From Siphonodentalium dalli (lineage: Eukaryota; Mollusca; Scaphopoda; Gadilida; Siphonodentaliidae), in the NCBI GenBank assembly GCA_032622095.1, contig CP136067.1:496001-560000 (forward strand): a stretch of 64,000 nt of DNA, in the 5' to 3' direction. Below the pieces are notes generated by a model. That model did not search any database. It worked only from the letters and a program-made list of their open reading frames with translations, and was not told the origin of the DNA. The position numbers and the translations under genes were made by a program. The number at the start of each line of letters is the position of its first letter. The first letter of the stretch is position 1. Below are positions 10,101-20,219 of the stretch, piece after piece.

Positions 10101-11596
10101 ATTCTATGGTGTGTCACATAGACACTGTACATGCATTTAATCATATACTATTATAGTGTCAGAACATTCTATGGTGCGTCACATAGACACTGTACATGCA
10201 TTTAATCATATACTATTATAGTGTCAGAACATTCTATGGTGCGTCACATAGACACTGTACATGCATTTAATCATATACTATTATAGTGTCAGAACATTCT
10301 ATGGAATCATATACTCTTATAGTGTCAGAACATTCTATGGTGTGTCACATAGACACTGTACATGCATTTAATCATATACTATTATAGTGTCAGAACATTC
10401 TATGGTGCGTCACATAGACACTGTACATGCATTTAATCATATACTCTTATAGTGTCAGAACATTCTATGGTGCGTCACATAGACACTGTACATGCATTTA
10501 ATCATATACTATTATATTGTCAGAACATTCTATGGTGCGGCACATAGACACTGTACATGCATCTAGTCATATACTCTTATAGTGTCAGAACATTCTATGG
10601 AATCATATACTATTATAGTGTCAGAACATTCTATGGTGTGTCACATAGACACTGTACATGCATTTAATCATATACTATTATAGTGTCAGAACATTCTATG
10701 GAATCATATACTATTATAGTGTCAGAACATTCTATGGTGTGTCACATAGACACTGTACATGCATTTAATCATATACTATTATATTGTCAGAACATTCTAT
10801 GGTGCGGCACATAGACACTGTACATGCATCTAGTCATATACTCTTATAGTGTCAGAACATTCTATGGAATCATATACTATTATAGTGTCAGAACATTCTA
10901 TGGTGTGTCACATAGACACTGTACATGCATTTAATCATATACTATTATAGTGTCAGAACATTCTATGGTGTGTCACATAGACACTGTACATGCATTTAAT
11001 CATATACTCTTATAGTGTCAGAACATTCTATGGAATCATATACTATTATAGTGTCAGAACATTCTATGGTGTGTCACATAGACACTGTACATGCATTTAA
11101 TCATATACTATTATAGTGTCAGAACATTCTATGGTGCGTCACATAGACACTGTACATGCATTTAATCATATACTATTATAGTGTCAGAACATTCTATGGT
11201 GCGTCACATAGACACTGTACATGCATTTAATCATATACTATTATAGTGTCAGAACATTCTATGGAATCATATACTCTTATAGTGTCAGAACATTCTATGG
11301 TGTGTCACATAGACACTGTACATGCATTTAATCATATACTATTATAGTGTCAGAACATTCTATGGTGTGTCACATAGACACTGTACATGCATTTAATCAT
11401 ATACTATTATAGTGTCAGAACATTCTATGGTGTGTCACATAGACACTGTACATGCATTTAATCATATACTATTATATTGTCAGAACATTCTATGGTGCGG
11501 CACATAGACACTGTACATGCATTTAATCATATACTCTTATAGTGTCAGAACATTCTATGGAATCATATACTCTTATAGTGTCAGAACATTCTATGG
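7131..11596. repeat. 65-bp satellite array with interspersed 36-bp short units
   Basis: The full monomer (65 bp) contains GTCACATAGACACTGTACAT, then GCATTTAATCATATACT and ATTATAGTGTCAGAACATTC. A short 36-bp form lacks a 29-bp block and reads GGAATCATATACT... I estimate about 58 full and about 18 short units. Variants (TGTG/TGCG, ATTTAATC/ATCTAGTC, CTCTTATAG/CTATTATAG) are shuffled. A TCAACACATTC variant recurs exactly 527 bp apart (7242 and 7769), equal to seven 65-mers plus two 36-mers, so a higher-order period is present. The array is non-coding. Confidence 0.95.
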
Positions 11597-11753
11597 AGAT
11601 CAGATGCTCATAGTAATGAATATAGAATATGGTTGAATAGCAAAAATATATACTTTTATCACATCCACCTTTGAAGAATTCCTAATATCACTAAGATTGC
11701 ATGACTCGAAGCTAAATACTAGCTTATAGAAGATTCAAAATCATTGGAGGGTA

Positions 11754-12011
11754 GTGTTTAGATATTACAAACTTATAGGATATTCCAAATCATTACAAAC
11801 TTATAGTATATTCCAAATCCTTTTAGAAGATTTTAAATCATTGCAGGGAAGCGTTTCGATATTTAATTTACTTAGAAACCGCCTACTGCCGAAAGAATTC
11901 ACAGAAAGACCAAATGTTATAGTCATGAGCGAATTACTAAATACAAAAGACAAACATTTATATCGCCGGCTATGTATATTAATACGACACATTATAAAGG
12001 AATTTAATTAG
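11754..12011 (+). pseudogene. Possible non-LTR retrotransposon C-terminal fragment
   Basis: An 85-codon frame ends with MSELLNTKDKHLYRRLCILI and a few more residues. This resembles, by eye, the F/ELL...S...hRRLChYI tail that follows the CCHC-like segment in several invertebrate LINE reverse transcriptases. About 190 bp after the stop lies AATAAA (12204-12209), followed by GAATTG, a LINE-like 3' tail arrangement. The upstream half contains short repeats (ACAAACTTATAG) and is less convincing. There is no catalytic domain here. It may equally be a chance frame. Confidence 0.3.
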
Positions 12012-12216
12012 ATTAGGAAGGTGTATTACCCGTCGGTTTAATGATATCATAAATTTGTATATTATAGCGATGTTGCATGTATATCTGATCCTATGTCTTT
12101 TATATGACACTGTTATGTTCTTTAGATGAACCATGTTGACCACATATATATGTAAATATTGTACACATATAATTATCTCCATACCTTTATTAATGGAGTG
12201 AGAAATAAATGAATTG

Positions 12217-12440
12217 GTAGTTTTCTGAATGTATTATCTGACAATGTCCCGATGGAACTAACTCGTTCATGAATATTTATTAAAGAAAGTATGGCTGTTT
12301 GTTGAACTTATTATCTGAACATTTCCCGATGAAACTAACCCGTTCGTGAATATTTAGTAACCAAGGTACAAGTATGGTTGTTTGTTGAACTTATTATCTG
12401 AACATTTCCTAAGGGAACTAACTCGTCCATGAGTGTTTAG
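12217..12440. repeat. Three copies of a ~76-81-bp tandem repeat
   Basis: TTATTATCTGAACATTTCCC-like phrases begin near 12228, 12304 and 12385. Each is followed by GAACTAACTCGTTCATGA-like sequence and TATTTAGTAA. Confidence 0.75.
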
Positions 12441-12475
12441 CATGGAGATGGTTAACATCATGGTCGAACTTGGTA

Positions 12476-12740
12476 CCCTGTGCCAATGCATTCTCTTATA
12501 TACCTATGGTCGACTCGCATATATAAGAGAATGCATTGGCTTAACAATTTATCATTTTTTATTCATTTTTCTTACATTCTTTAACAAATTTTGTCATGTT
12601 TTATAATTTTTTCTTACATTCTATAACAATTTTTATAATTTTTTCTTATATTCTTCAACACTTTTATAATTTTTTCTTACATTCTTTAACAATTATATAT
12701 ATTTTTTTGTATTGTTTTTATTATATTGCGCCAGTTGGTA
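12476..12740. mobile_element. Single-hairpin element with bare CCCTGTGCC end
   Basis: A shortened palindrome (12482-12540; part of the apex is lost) is followed by about 200 bp of AT-rich units (TTTTTTCTTACATTCTTTAAC). GAACTTGGTACC occurs at 12466-12477 and again at 12741-12752, flanking the element like a duplication. No TTAA ends are present. Confidence 0.65.
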
Positions 12741-12752
12741 GAACTTGGTACC

Positions 12753-13088
12753 GGGCACTGAATGATAAACCTGCTCCGCAATAACCCGATCACAATTTAA
12801 GGGTTGAAATGACGTCATATTATATGAGGATAGTGGAGGAATGCATGACTCGTAACTCGATATTTAACGACAAACGCCCGGCTTTTATTTCACAAACTCG
12901 TATGAGAAAGCATTCTTAACGTACCCTGGTGAGGACTCCCATCGTAACATAACACCAGTCAAACTCAATCACCCGTACCTCAGACAATACCAAGGAATAC
13001 CGGGCGTGAGAGAGCGGGTTGTCACGTGACAAACCATCAATGACGAGTGGGTATTATTTTCTCAAATTTCTTCGCGACCCTCCCGCAT
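12753..13088. other. Unassigned DNA
   Basis: No protein, RNA or repeat was recognised. A 62-codon frame starting at 13047 overlaps the duplicated segment and shows no family features. Confidence 0.4.
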
Positions 13089-13536
13089 GAATTAGTTTTA
13101 GTAAATCGCGGATTTTGTCATATAAATTTTCGCTGGTTGAGCGCGTATCGTTTGTGTATTCACTGGACGCTATTTGAATCTTTTTTTTCGACCTTCGGTG
13201 CATTGCGGTCATCCAGTGGTGCACGTTTCATATAAGATATTTCTACATCCCGATCCGTTATAATTCGTAGGATTTAACACCTTCGGCTGAAGAAAGCTAA
13301 AAAATAACTGGAAATAATGTTTACGCTTTCGTTTTAATTTCGACTTGGTGATAAATTTCAGGAAGTTCGTGCAATTCAGCGAAAGTACATGTTCCTTCTG
13401 GCTGCGGATTAGTTCAACCATCTGATCATTAGCGGATTCATTTAACTGAGTTTAATTTGAAACTCGCCCATCAAGCAACAAGTCCATTTCGGAGTACAAA
13501 ACGTGAGTAAATATTATAGATAATGTCTTGTATCAC
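13089..13536 (+). repeat. Duplicated unique-looking segment, copy 2
   Basis: This is colinear with 5892-6356, with small insertions and deletions. It ends in AAAACGTGAGTAAATATT, a donor-like site with GT at 13503. It sits on the other side of the 65-bp satellite from copy 1, and both copies are followed by a twin-hairpin element, but at different points. Confidence 0.7.
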
Positions 13537-13549
13537 ATAATTTGGCCAT

Positions 13550-13709
13550 AAAAAATTTAACACTTTTTACCATTTTTTCTTACATTCTTTAACAATTTTA
13601 TAATTTTTAATGTGCTAAGCCAATGCATTCTCTTATATATGCGAGGCGACCTATGGTCGACTCGCATATATAAGAGAATGCATTGGCACAGGGCCCTTCT
13701 GTTGGGTAT
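13550..13709. mobile_element. Right half of a type A twin-hairpin MITE (truncated)
   Basis: T-rich spacer, one palindrome (13619-13687) and the right end GTTGGGTA are present. The left hairpin and the left TTAA end are missing, and the right end has lost the final AAGGGTTAA. Confidence 0.8.
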
Positions 13710-13773
13710 ACGACTAACGCCCGTAGATATCATATGCCTCCAGTACAAAACCTTGGAACGTTTTGAAGTTTTG

Positions 13774-13822
13774 ACAGGCTTACTTTAAGCATTAAGTGAC
13801 AGGCTTACTTTAAGCATTAAGA
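13774..13822. repeat. 25-bp direct repeat, two units
   Basis: TGACAGGCTTACTTTAAGCA occurs twice head to tail. Confidence 0.8.
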
Positions 13823-14227
13823 GGGAGGTAAAATAGCAACATTTAAATGGGGAATTCAGTTTGAATTTTCAAGAAAAGATTACTAAATATTTGCAAACTG
13901 TAGAATAATACCTCATGTCTTGTTGGAATGTTTAAGCATATGTTTAGTGGCAGTGCAAATGAGATTTTTTTCGTTTTATGTTTTGTGACATTTGATAGAA
14001 ATGTTATAAACAATGATAAACAATGGTTACTTACTTTCTAATAATGTCAAATAATATCCAAATTAGTATGAAAATGAAAATTCCGCTTTGCTTTCTCACC
14101 AGATAAGTCTTCAAACTTTCCATAAAAGTATGATATGGCCACTTGCGCTTTGTAAGGTTTGATCAATGTTTTCTCAAAACAAATAACATGGAATTTCCCA
14201 TTAAAATGTTGCTAATTTACATCCCTC
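13823..14227. other. Unassigned AT-rich DNA
   Basis: Nothing was recognised between the direct repeat and the next MITE. Confidence 0.45.
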
Positions 14228-14627
14228 TTAACCCTTTACCCAACAAACCGGCCAAAACCGGCCAAATAAAGCTTCAACAGCCTAAAATATCTTCGGTCTG
14301 TCTCAATAGAACCATACAAATATGGATATCATTGGAACCGGCTCCTTGACCACATTGTGATAGTTACAGTTATTCCCTGTGCCAATGCATTCTCTTATAT
14401 ATGCGAGTCGACCATAGGTCGCCTCGCATATATAAGAGAATGCATTGGCCTAAAAAAAATCTTTTTTTAACACTTTTTACCATTTTTTCTTACATTCTTT
14501 AACAATTTTATAATTTTTAATGTGTTAAGCCAATGCATTCTCTTATATATGCGAGGCGACCTATGGTCGACTCGCATATATAAGAGAATGCATTGGCACA
14601 GGGCCGTTCTGTTGGGTAAAGGGTTAA
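14228..14627. mobile_element. piggyBac-like twin-hairpin MITE, type A, complete (400 bp)
   Basis: TTAA borders at 14228-14231 and 14624-14627 flank exact inverse CCCTTTACCCAACA ends. The palindromes are at 14381-14449 and 14529-14597. Near-identity with the 6488 copy suggests both derive from a recently active source. Confidence 0.92.
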
Positions 14628-14738
14628 TAAGGCGCATATATAATAAAACGAACACCTGTTTGAATACCTCAAACATCTCATTCTGTCTGGAAAGAAATAT
14701 AGAATTTAATGCCAGAATCGAATTTTCATTAAAATGGG

Positions 14739-15246
14739 AAGCGCTGACAGTTGGCTATAGGAGCGCTGACATATGGGGCTGGGAGCGCCTACATATGGTG
14801 CTTGGGAGCGCTGACATAGGGGGCTGGGGAGCGCTGACGTATGGGCTGGTCAGCGCTGACATATGTGACTGGTAGCACTGATATATGGGGCTGGGGAGCG
14901 CCTACATATGGGGCTGGGGAGCGCTGACATATTGGGCTGGGGAGCACTGACATATGGGACTGGGGAGCGCTGACATATGGGGATGGGGGGTGCTGACATA
15001 TGGGGCTGGTAGCGCTGACATATGGGGCTGGGGAAAGCCTACATATGGGGCTGTGGAGCGCTGACATATGGGCTGGAGAGCGCTGAGATATGGGACTGGG
15101 GAGCGCTGACATATGGGGCTGGGGAGCGCTGACATATATGGGGATGGGGAGCGCCTACATATGGGGCTGGGGAGCGCTGACATATGGCGCTGGGGAGCGC
15201 TGACATATGGGGCTGGGGCGCCTACATAAGGGGCTGGGGAGCGCTT
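14739..15246. repeat. 23/24-bp minisatellite (GAGCGCTGACATATGGGGCT)
   Basis: About 22 units alternate mainly between GAGCGCTGACATATGGGGCT and GAGCGCCTACATATGGGGCT. Each carries a CATATG core. The unit lacks stops on the minus strand, which yields long proline- and serine-rich spurious frames (MSALPSPICQRSPAPYV). Confidence 0.9.
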
Positions 15247-15299
15247 GTGACTCACACACCGCCCTAGTAGTGTTGCCATCACTCATGTCGTTTCCATGG

Positions 15300-15325
15300 C
15301 AGTGAATTGAATTGAATTGAATTAT
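15300..15325. repeat. (GAATT)n short tail
   Basis: GTGAATTGAATTGAATTGAA resembles the short tandem tails that end some LINEs. No retrotransposon body is recognisable just upstream. Confidence 0.5.
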
Positions 15326-16028
15326 TTATATATTATAGTGACATGCATGGATTGCAAATAATTAACAATATAAATATACACAACTTAGATCACGTCCGGC
15401 CCATATGACCTATATATATGTCACTCCATATACAACAAATATAAATAATATAATATATAGTATAGATATATGCACTAATTGTGCGTCGTTGATAAAACAA
15501 AACGCGTAACAATCTTCTCTTTTTTTTGACAATTATGGGCTTTATCATGAATTCACGATGTGAATCACGTGGTCTCGGAGATGCATGGTGAGACACTCCC
15601 ACCCCCTGTCGCCACGTATCTGGATGCATTGTGAATTTATACCACGCACTCAGAAGGCCGAGGCGTGTGCAAACGTACAAAAGCATAATGTATGAGGAAC
15701 TGGCACAAAACATTGCATTGTGTCTGTTAGGAGCATATGCTATTTTATTTTTATAACAAGTTGAAACCTTATTTTTCGTTAACACTCAGTAGTTTTCTAT
15801 AACATGCTGACCAAAGTTGCCAGTTATATAGAGGTTCGTGGAATACACCAGTCCACATATCCAGAATCCTTCTACTGACAACTTTGATCAGAAAGTTAAG
15901 CAACTGGGAATTTGGACACATGATGTATCAGCTTGTCTGAAAAAAAGAAGAGTATAGCATAATGCTTGTAGCTGCCAAAATACTACGTAATATATCAGTA
16001 TCCTAGATTATGACATTTTTCCTCGTTT
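15326..16028. other. Unassigned AT-rich DNA
   Basis: No recognisable gene. A 131-codon minus-strand frame (15390-15785) shows no domain, signal or family similarity and is not called. Confidence 0.4.
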
Positions 16029-16506
16029 GCGATGGCCTCGGCCATATTGAATGAGTGATACTCATAATCATAACAGTTATGCCCTGTGCCAATGCATTCT
16101 CTTATATATGCGAGTCTATCATGGGTCGCCTCGCATATATAAGAGAATGCATTGGCACAGGGTCGTTCTGTTGGGTAAAGGGTTAACTGACACGAATCAA
16201 GTCGTTTGGTATAGTTTGAAAAAGGCAGTGATTGGTGAATCTGATTTTTTCCTCGTTTGCGATGGCCTCGGCGGCCATATTGAATGCGTGATGGCCTCGG
16301 CCATATTGAATGCGTGGCGATGGCCTCGGCCATATTGAATGCGTGGTGATGGCCTCGGCCATATTGAATAAGTGGTACTCATAATGCGATGGCCTCGGCC
16401 ATATTGAATGCGTGGTACTCATAATGCGATGGCCTCGGCCATATTGAATGCGTGGTACTCATAATGCGATGGCCTCGGCCATATTGAATGCGTGGTACTC
16501 ATAATC
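16029..16506. repeat. 40-bp tandem repeat interrupted by a hairpin element
   Basis: The unit GCGATGGCCTCGGCCATATT + GAATGCGTGGTACTCATAAT occurs once at 16029. It then forms an array at 16258-16506 that includes shorter forms of about 27-30 bp. The phrase TTTTCCTCGTTTGCGATGGC precedes both the isolated copy and the array. GGCCTCGGCC is self-complementary. Confidence 0.88.
16072..16186. mobile_element. Collapsed type A MITE with one hairpin
   Basis: The left side begins in subterminal sequence (ACAGTTATGCCCTGTGCC). A single palindrome lies at 16088-16156 with an altered apex (TCTATCATGGGTCG). The right end GTTGGGTAAAGGGTTAA finishes at 16186. The copy could arise by recombination between the two hairpins. 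Confidence 0.8.
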
Positions 16507-16780
16507 TCGAAACATTGAGATTTTCCCACCCCATTCATACTTGCATGGAATATGTCGACCATATGTGATATGTTAATATTAATTTTGAGTATATATACCA
16601 GCATATTTACATGTGATTACATCCATATGTGTGAATGATGACCATACACACACTGACCAATCGTTTCTGCACTGTGGCGGGTGTATGTCCGCTGTGTTGG
16701 AGTGTACGGGTGCTGTGGCGGTCAAATCGCGATTTTTCCGAGCGACCAAGACGCAAACAGTCACTAATATCTACAAGGAC

Positions 16781-17447
16781 AGGTAATTATCATATTTATT
16801 ACAATAAAATGTCCACAGCCCTGTAGGGTTATATTGGTGCCAACATATGCACACTTCTTCGCCCCTTCCCTTAGTTTCTATGTCTGAGTAAAACGCTACG
16901 CAAAATGCATGTTTTCTGAACATTGTCTCCCACTGAAAACAGTCTCATTTTAACAAGATGATAACACGTTATAACACCATACTGGTGAGCCTTGTGTGAG
17001 CTACAATAATTCATGAGCGGATCCATATTGGCCAACTGTCGTAAGAGCCACTAATAGTCGAGAAAACAGCGATCTAAGGGGACAATATAAGGGGTCTCAT
17101 CTAATTGTATGACTGGGTTTTCCACAGCATTGTTGTCATCTACTTTACGGCGGCGTTTGCACTTTTATGCATTTTTGGGTCCCTATTAGTGGCTCTTATG
17201 ACAGTTGGCCAATATGGATACTTCAGGAATTATTGTAGCTCAAATGAGTCTCATTAGTAAGGTGTTAACGTGTTATCATTGTGTTAAAATCAGACTGGTT
17301 TCAGTGGGAGAAACCATACCCATGCATTTGTGTAGCGTTTTTCTCAGATAAAAAAATTAAGGGAGGGGCGAAGAAGCGTGCATCTGTTGGCACTATATAT
17401 CACCCTGCAGGGCTATGGACCGTTTATTGTAATACATATGATAATTA
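16781..17447. mobile_element. Fold-back element with ~260-280-bp inverted arms
   Basis: The left arm (16781-17065) and right arm (17190-17447) are inverse copies. Examples are AGCCCTGTAGGGTTATATTG versus CACCCTGCAGGGCTATGG, and GGCCAACTGTCGTAAGAGCC versus GGCTCTTATGACAGTTGGCC. The roughly 125-bp centre is unique. There is no ORF for a transposase. No target duplication is evident. Confidence 0.8.
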
Positions 17448-18110
17448 TACATCATTCGAAAGGTTAGCATATCCCCTTCATTAATATTGCAACATTTAGA
17501 CACTAATATTGCGAACAAATCGTACATTTGGCCAGGAACGGCGAGTGTTGAATAAGAAATTAGCTAAAAACTGGAAAACATCCGACTAACAGGAATCAGG
17601 AACAGAGATATAAGCTCACATTTCTCGCGTTTTACGCTATGTAAAAATACATATTATACATCATTCGAAAGGTTAGCATATCCCCTTCATTAATATTGCA
17701 ACATTTAGACACTAATTTTGCGAACAAAGCGTACATTTGGCCAGGAACGGCGAGCGTTGAATCAGAAATTAGCTAAAAACTGGAAAAAATCCGACTAACA
17801 GGAATCAAGAACAGAGATATAAGCTCACATTTTTCGCGTTTTACGCTATGTAAAAATACATATTATACATCATTCGAAAGGTTAGCATATCCCCTTCATT
17901 AATATTGCAACATTTAGACACTAATATTGCGAACAAAGCGTACACTTGGCCAGGAACGGCGAGCGTTGAATAAGAAATTAGCTAAAAACGAAAAAATCCG
18001 AGTACCGGGAATCAGGAACAGAGATATAAGCTCACATTTCTCGCGTTTTGCGCTATATAACGATACATATTATACATCATTCGAAAGGTTAGCAATATGT
18101 ATTTTGACAT
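17448..18110. repeat. ~209-bp tandem repeat, three full copies
   Basis: ATCATTCGAAAGGTTAGCAT recurs at 17451, 17660, 17869 and 18076 (spacing 209, 209, 207). Units share GGCCAGGAACGGCGAGCGTT and CTCGCGTTTTACGCTATG. A partial inverted copy follows at about 18108-18165. Confidence 0.9.
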
Positions 18111-18165
18111 AGCGTAAAACGCGAGAAATATGAGCTTATATCTCTGTTCCTGATTCCTGTGTATA
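18111..18165 (-). repeat. Inverted partial unit of the 209-bp repeat
   Basis: AGCGTAAAACGCGAGAAATA and ATGAGCTTATATCTCTGTTC are the reverse complement of the end of the preceding tandem unit, giving a potential hairpin with it. Confidence 0.8.
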
Positions 18166-18319
18166 CGATACAATTTTGACTTGATGACCAGAAAACAAAA
18201 GACGGCGGTTAATCCAAGTCTCCAACAGAACAGACATGCGCGCTCCAATTAAAATTACCCATAATTCACTTTACTACACCAGGGGTTCCCAATGGGTTAT
18301 ACATTATTTTCAGGCTATC

Positions 18320-18475
18320 AGATTATTTATATTTTCAAAGAACACCGGTGACTTTAAGTTTACAATTTCAGCCTGTCCTGACTCTATCGGTATGTTTGAG
18401 TTATATTTTCAAGAACATATTATTTACGATGGCGTTAACTTTACAATTTCAGCATTTACGTGATTATATCGGTAC
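18320..18475. repeat. Two-copy ~87-bp repeat
   Basis: TATATTTTCAAAGAACA...TTTACAATTTCAGC...ATCGGTATG is followed by a second diverged copy ending ATCGGTACG. Confidence 0.65.
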
Positions 18476-18770
18476 GATCGAGCAAGGTACAAAAACCTAT
18501 TCTCTCACAATGTATTCGCTCACTGCTCCACAGATTATCAAAAACTGAAAAACAACTTACACCACCTTGTGGCGTGAATAGTTGTCTGGTCGCCGTCATG
18601 GCAAATTGGCAATGTTGTATTATGTTGATAACTTTTGTGTGACCGAAAGAACAAAAAGAAAATGTGCCCTTAATAATTCGATTATTTACATATATTCGCC
18701 TGAATCTTATTCTGAATTGAATACCGTATATTTTTGTTTGAATAAACAACTTAACTTAACTTTTCGTCAT
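18476..18770 (+). mobile_element. Possible LINE/SINE 3' tail (AATAAA plus short tandem tail)
   Basis: The stretch ends GAATAAACAACTTAACTTAA, combining AATAAA (18741-18746) with a short repeated tail typical of non-LTR retrotransposon 3' ends. No reverse transcriptase is visible upstream. The call rests only on the tail. Confidence 0.3.
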
Positions 18771-18878
18771 TATTTATGTCTATATTTTATATCTAGACAG
18801 ATAAATAAGACTCAGTAACGTTCGCTATATAATAATTTGTGATTAATTTCTTCAGAAATTATATATATATATAATACT

Positions 18879-19400
18879 AGCCGATGAGCCCGACGTTGTC
18901 CGGGCTATTCAAAAACCAAATTTCAAGTCCATAGCTCTACCCGTTTCCGAGATCTGGTCTGCGCATGCGCGAAGCTGGCGTCGCACGGGCTCGGCGACCC
19001 GATAAAATTGGTTACCGGGGCAAGATACATTCACATACCAAATTTCAAGTCGATAGCTCCACCCGTTTCCGAGATCTCGTCTGCGCATGCGCGAAGCTGG
19101 CGTCGCACGGGCTCGGCGACCCGATAACATTCGTATCCGGGGCAAGATACATTCACATACCAAATTTCAAGTCGATAGCTCCATCCGTTTCCGAGATCTC
19201 GTCTGCGCATGCGCTGCACGGGTGTCGCACGGGCTCGCCAATACGACAACGTCCACCGCCTGGTCAAACTACACACACGTACCAAGTTTCGTCCCGATCG
19301 GTCGAGAATCGTAGATTTGTATTAATGACAAACATACAGACAAACATACAGACAGACAGACAGACAAACAAACAGACAGAGGTCTTCAAAATATATATGA
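18879..19400. mobile_element. 122-bp repeats ending in a (GACA)n tail, retroelement-like
   Basis: The start CTAGCCGATGAGCCCGACG leads into repeats beginning ACCAAATTTCAAGTC at 18915, 19037 and 19159 (122-bp spacing). They contain CCGTTTCCGAGATCT, CTGCGCATGCGC and GGCGTCGCACGGGCTCGGC. The block closes with CCGATCGGTCGAGAATCG and a GACAAACATACAGACAGACA tail (19331-19382). This layout resembles the 3' parts of invertebrate retroelements. The family is uncertain. Confidence 0.6.
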
Positions 19401-19790
19401 GATAACGCACTTTAAAGCATTAACATGGAACGGAAATACACAAAGGACAGTTTTCTCCTGACCGTTGGCATACATCGAGATAGTAATATATACCATGACA
19501 CTATGGCGATATATGACATGCCGGCGACCACGTGACTTGCCGGCGAGTTCACAAACCTTTTCATTCACGAATGTTTATCTCCTAAAGGTATCGTCACACT
19601 CTCATACACTGAAAATCCCGTCGACTAAAATTCCATATAATAATTACTCAACCACGGTGTTATTATAGCTTCATGTTCCGGTGAGTCAACTCACAAACGA
19701 AACATAGAAGAATCGTCACGGGGGAAAAAAACAACTTTTTATTGACATGTCTATTATATACATTCTTTAAAATTGAAGTCAGGTCTATGT
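19401..19790. other. Unassigned DNA
   Basis: No gene or repeat was recognised between the GACA tail and the next degenerate tandem repeat. Confidence 0.4.
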
Positions 19791-20160
19791 CATTGCTAAA
19801 GTTAGCAGATCTCGGGCATTCAGAAAGCGTGTTTCAGCTTTTAAACTATTCAGAAAGCGTGGTTCGGCCATTCAGAAAGCGTGTTTCAGTGACAACAATT
19901 AAATTTAGAGGCGCTCGGCCATTCAGAAAGCATGTTTCAGCTTTCAATCTAACTAGAAAGCGTGTTTTGGCGACAAAAATTAAAGTTAGTCAATCTCGGC
20001 AATTCAAAAGGCGTGTTTCAGCGACAACAACTCTAGCTAGCCGCTCACGGCCATTCAGAAAGCGTGTTTCAGAGTGAAAAACCATAGTTATCAGCTCCCG
20101 CCCATTTATAAAATATATTAGTAGCCAATCAGAAAACGTGTTTCAGTGACAAATATACAA
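19791..20160. repeat. Degenerate tandem repeat of ATTCAGAAAGCGTGTTTCAG
   Basis: About nine imperfect units occur. Many have an intervening GACAACAATTAAA-like segment. Confidence 0.75.
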
Positions 20161-20219
20161 CTTGAATTTAAATTGTAAACATTGTCGTTTCTGTCGTCAA
20201 TTAATTTAACTGTCTGTTG

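Noticed and set aside
14789-15282. Proline- and serine-rich minus-strand ORFs
   Set aside because: Shadows of the 23/24-bp minisatellite.
15390-15785. 131-codon minus-strand ORF
   Set aside because: No family resemblance, signal or repeat-independent support; could be chance in AT-rich DNA.
18879-18915. Hammerhead-ribozyme-like CCGATGAG plus GCCCG/CGGGC stem
   Set aside because: The core differs from CTGATGA, and no GAAA or closing stems were found in the expected positions.
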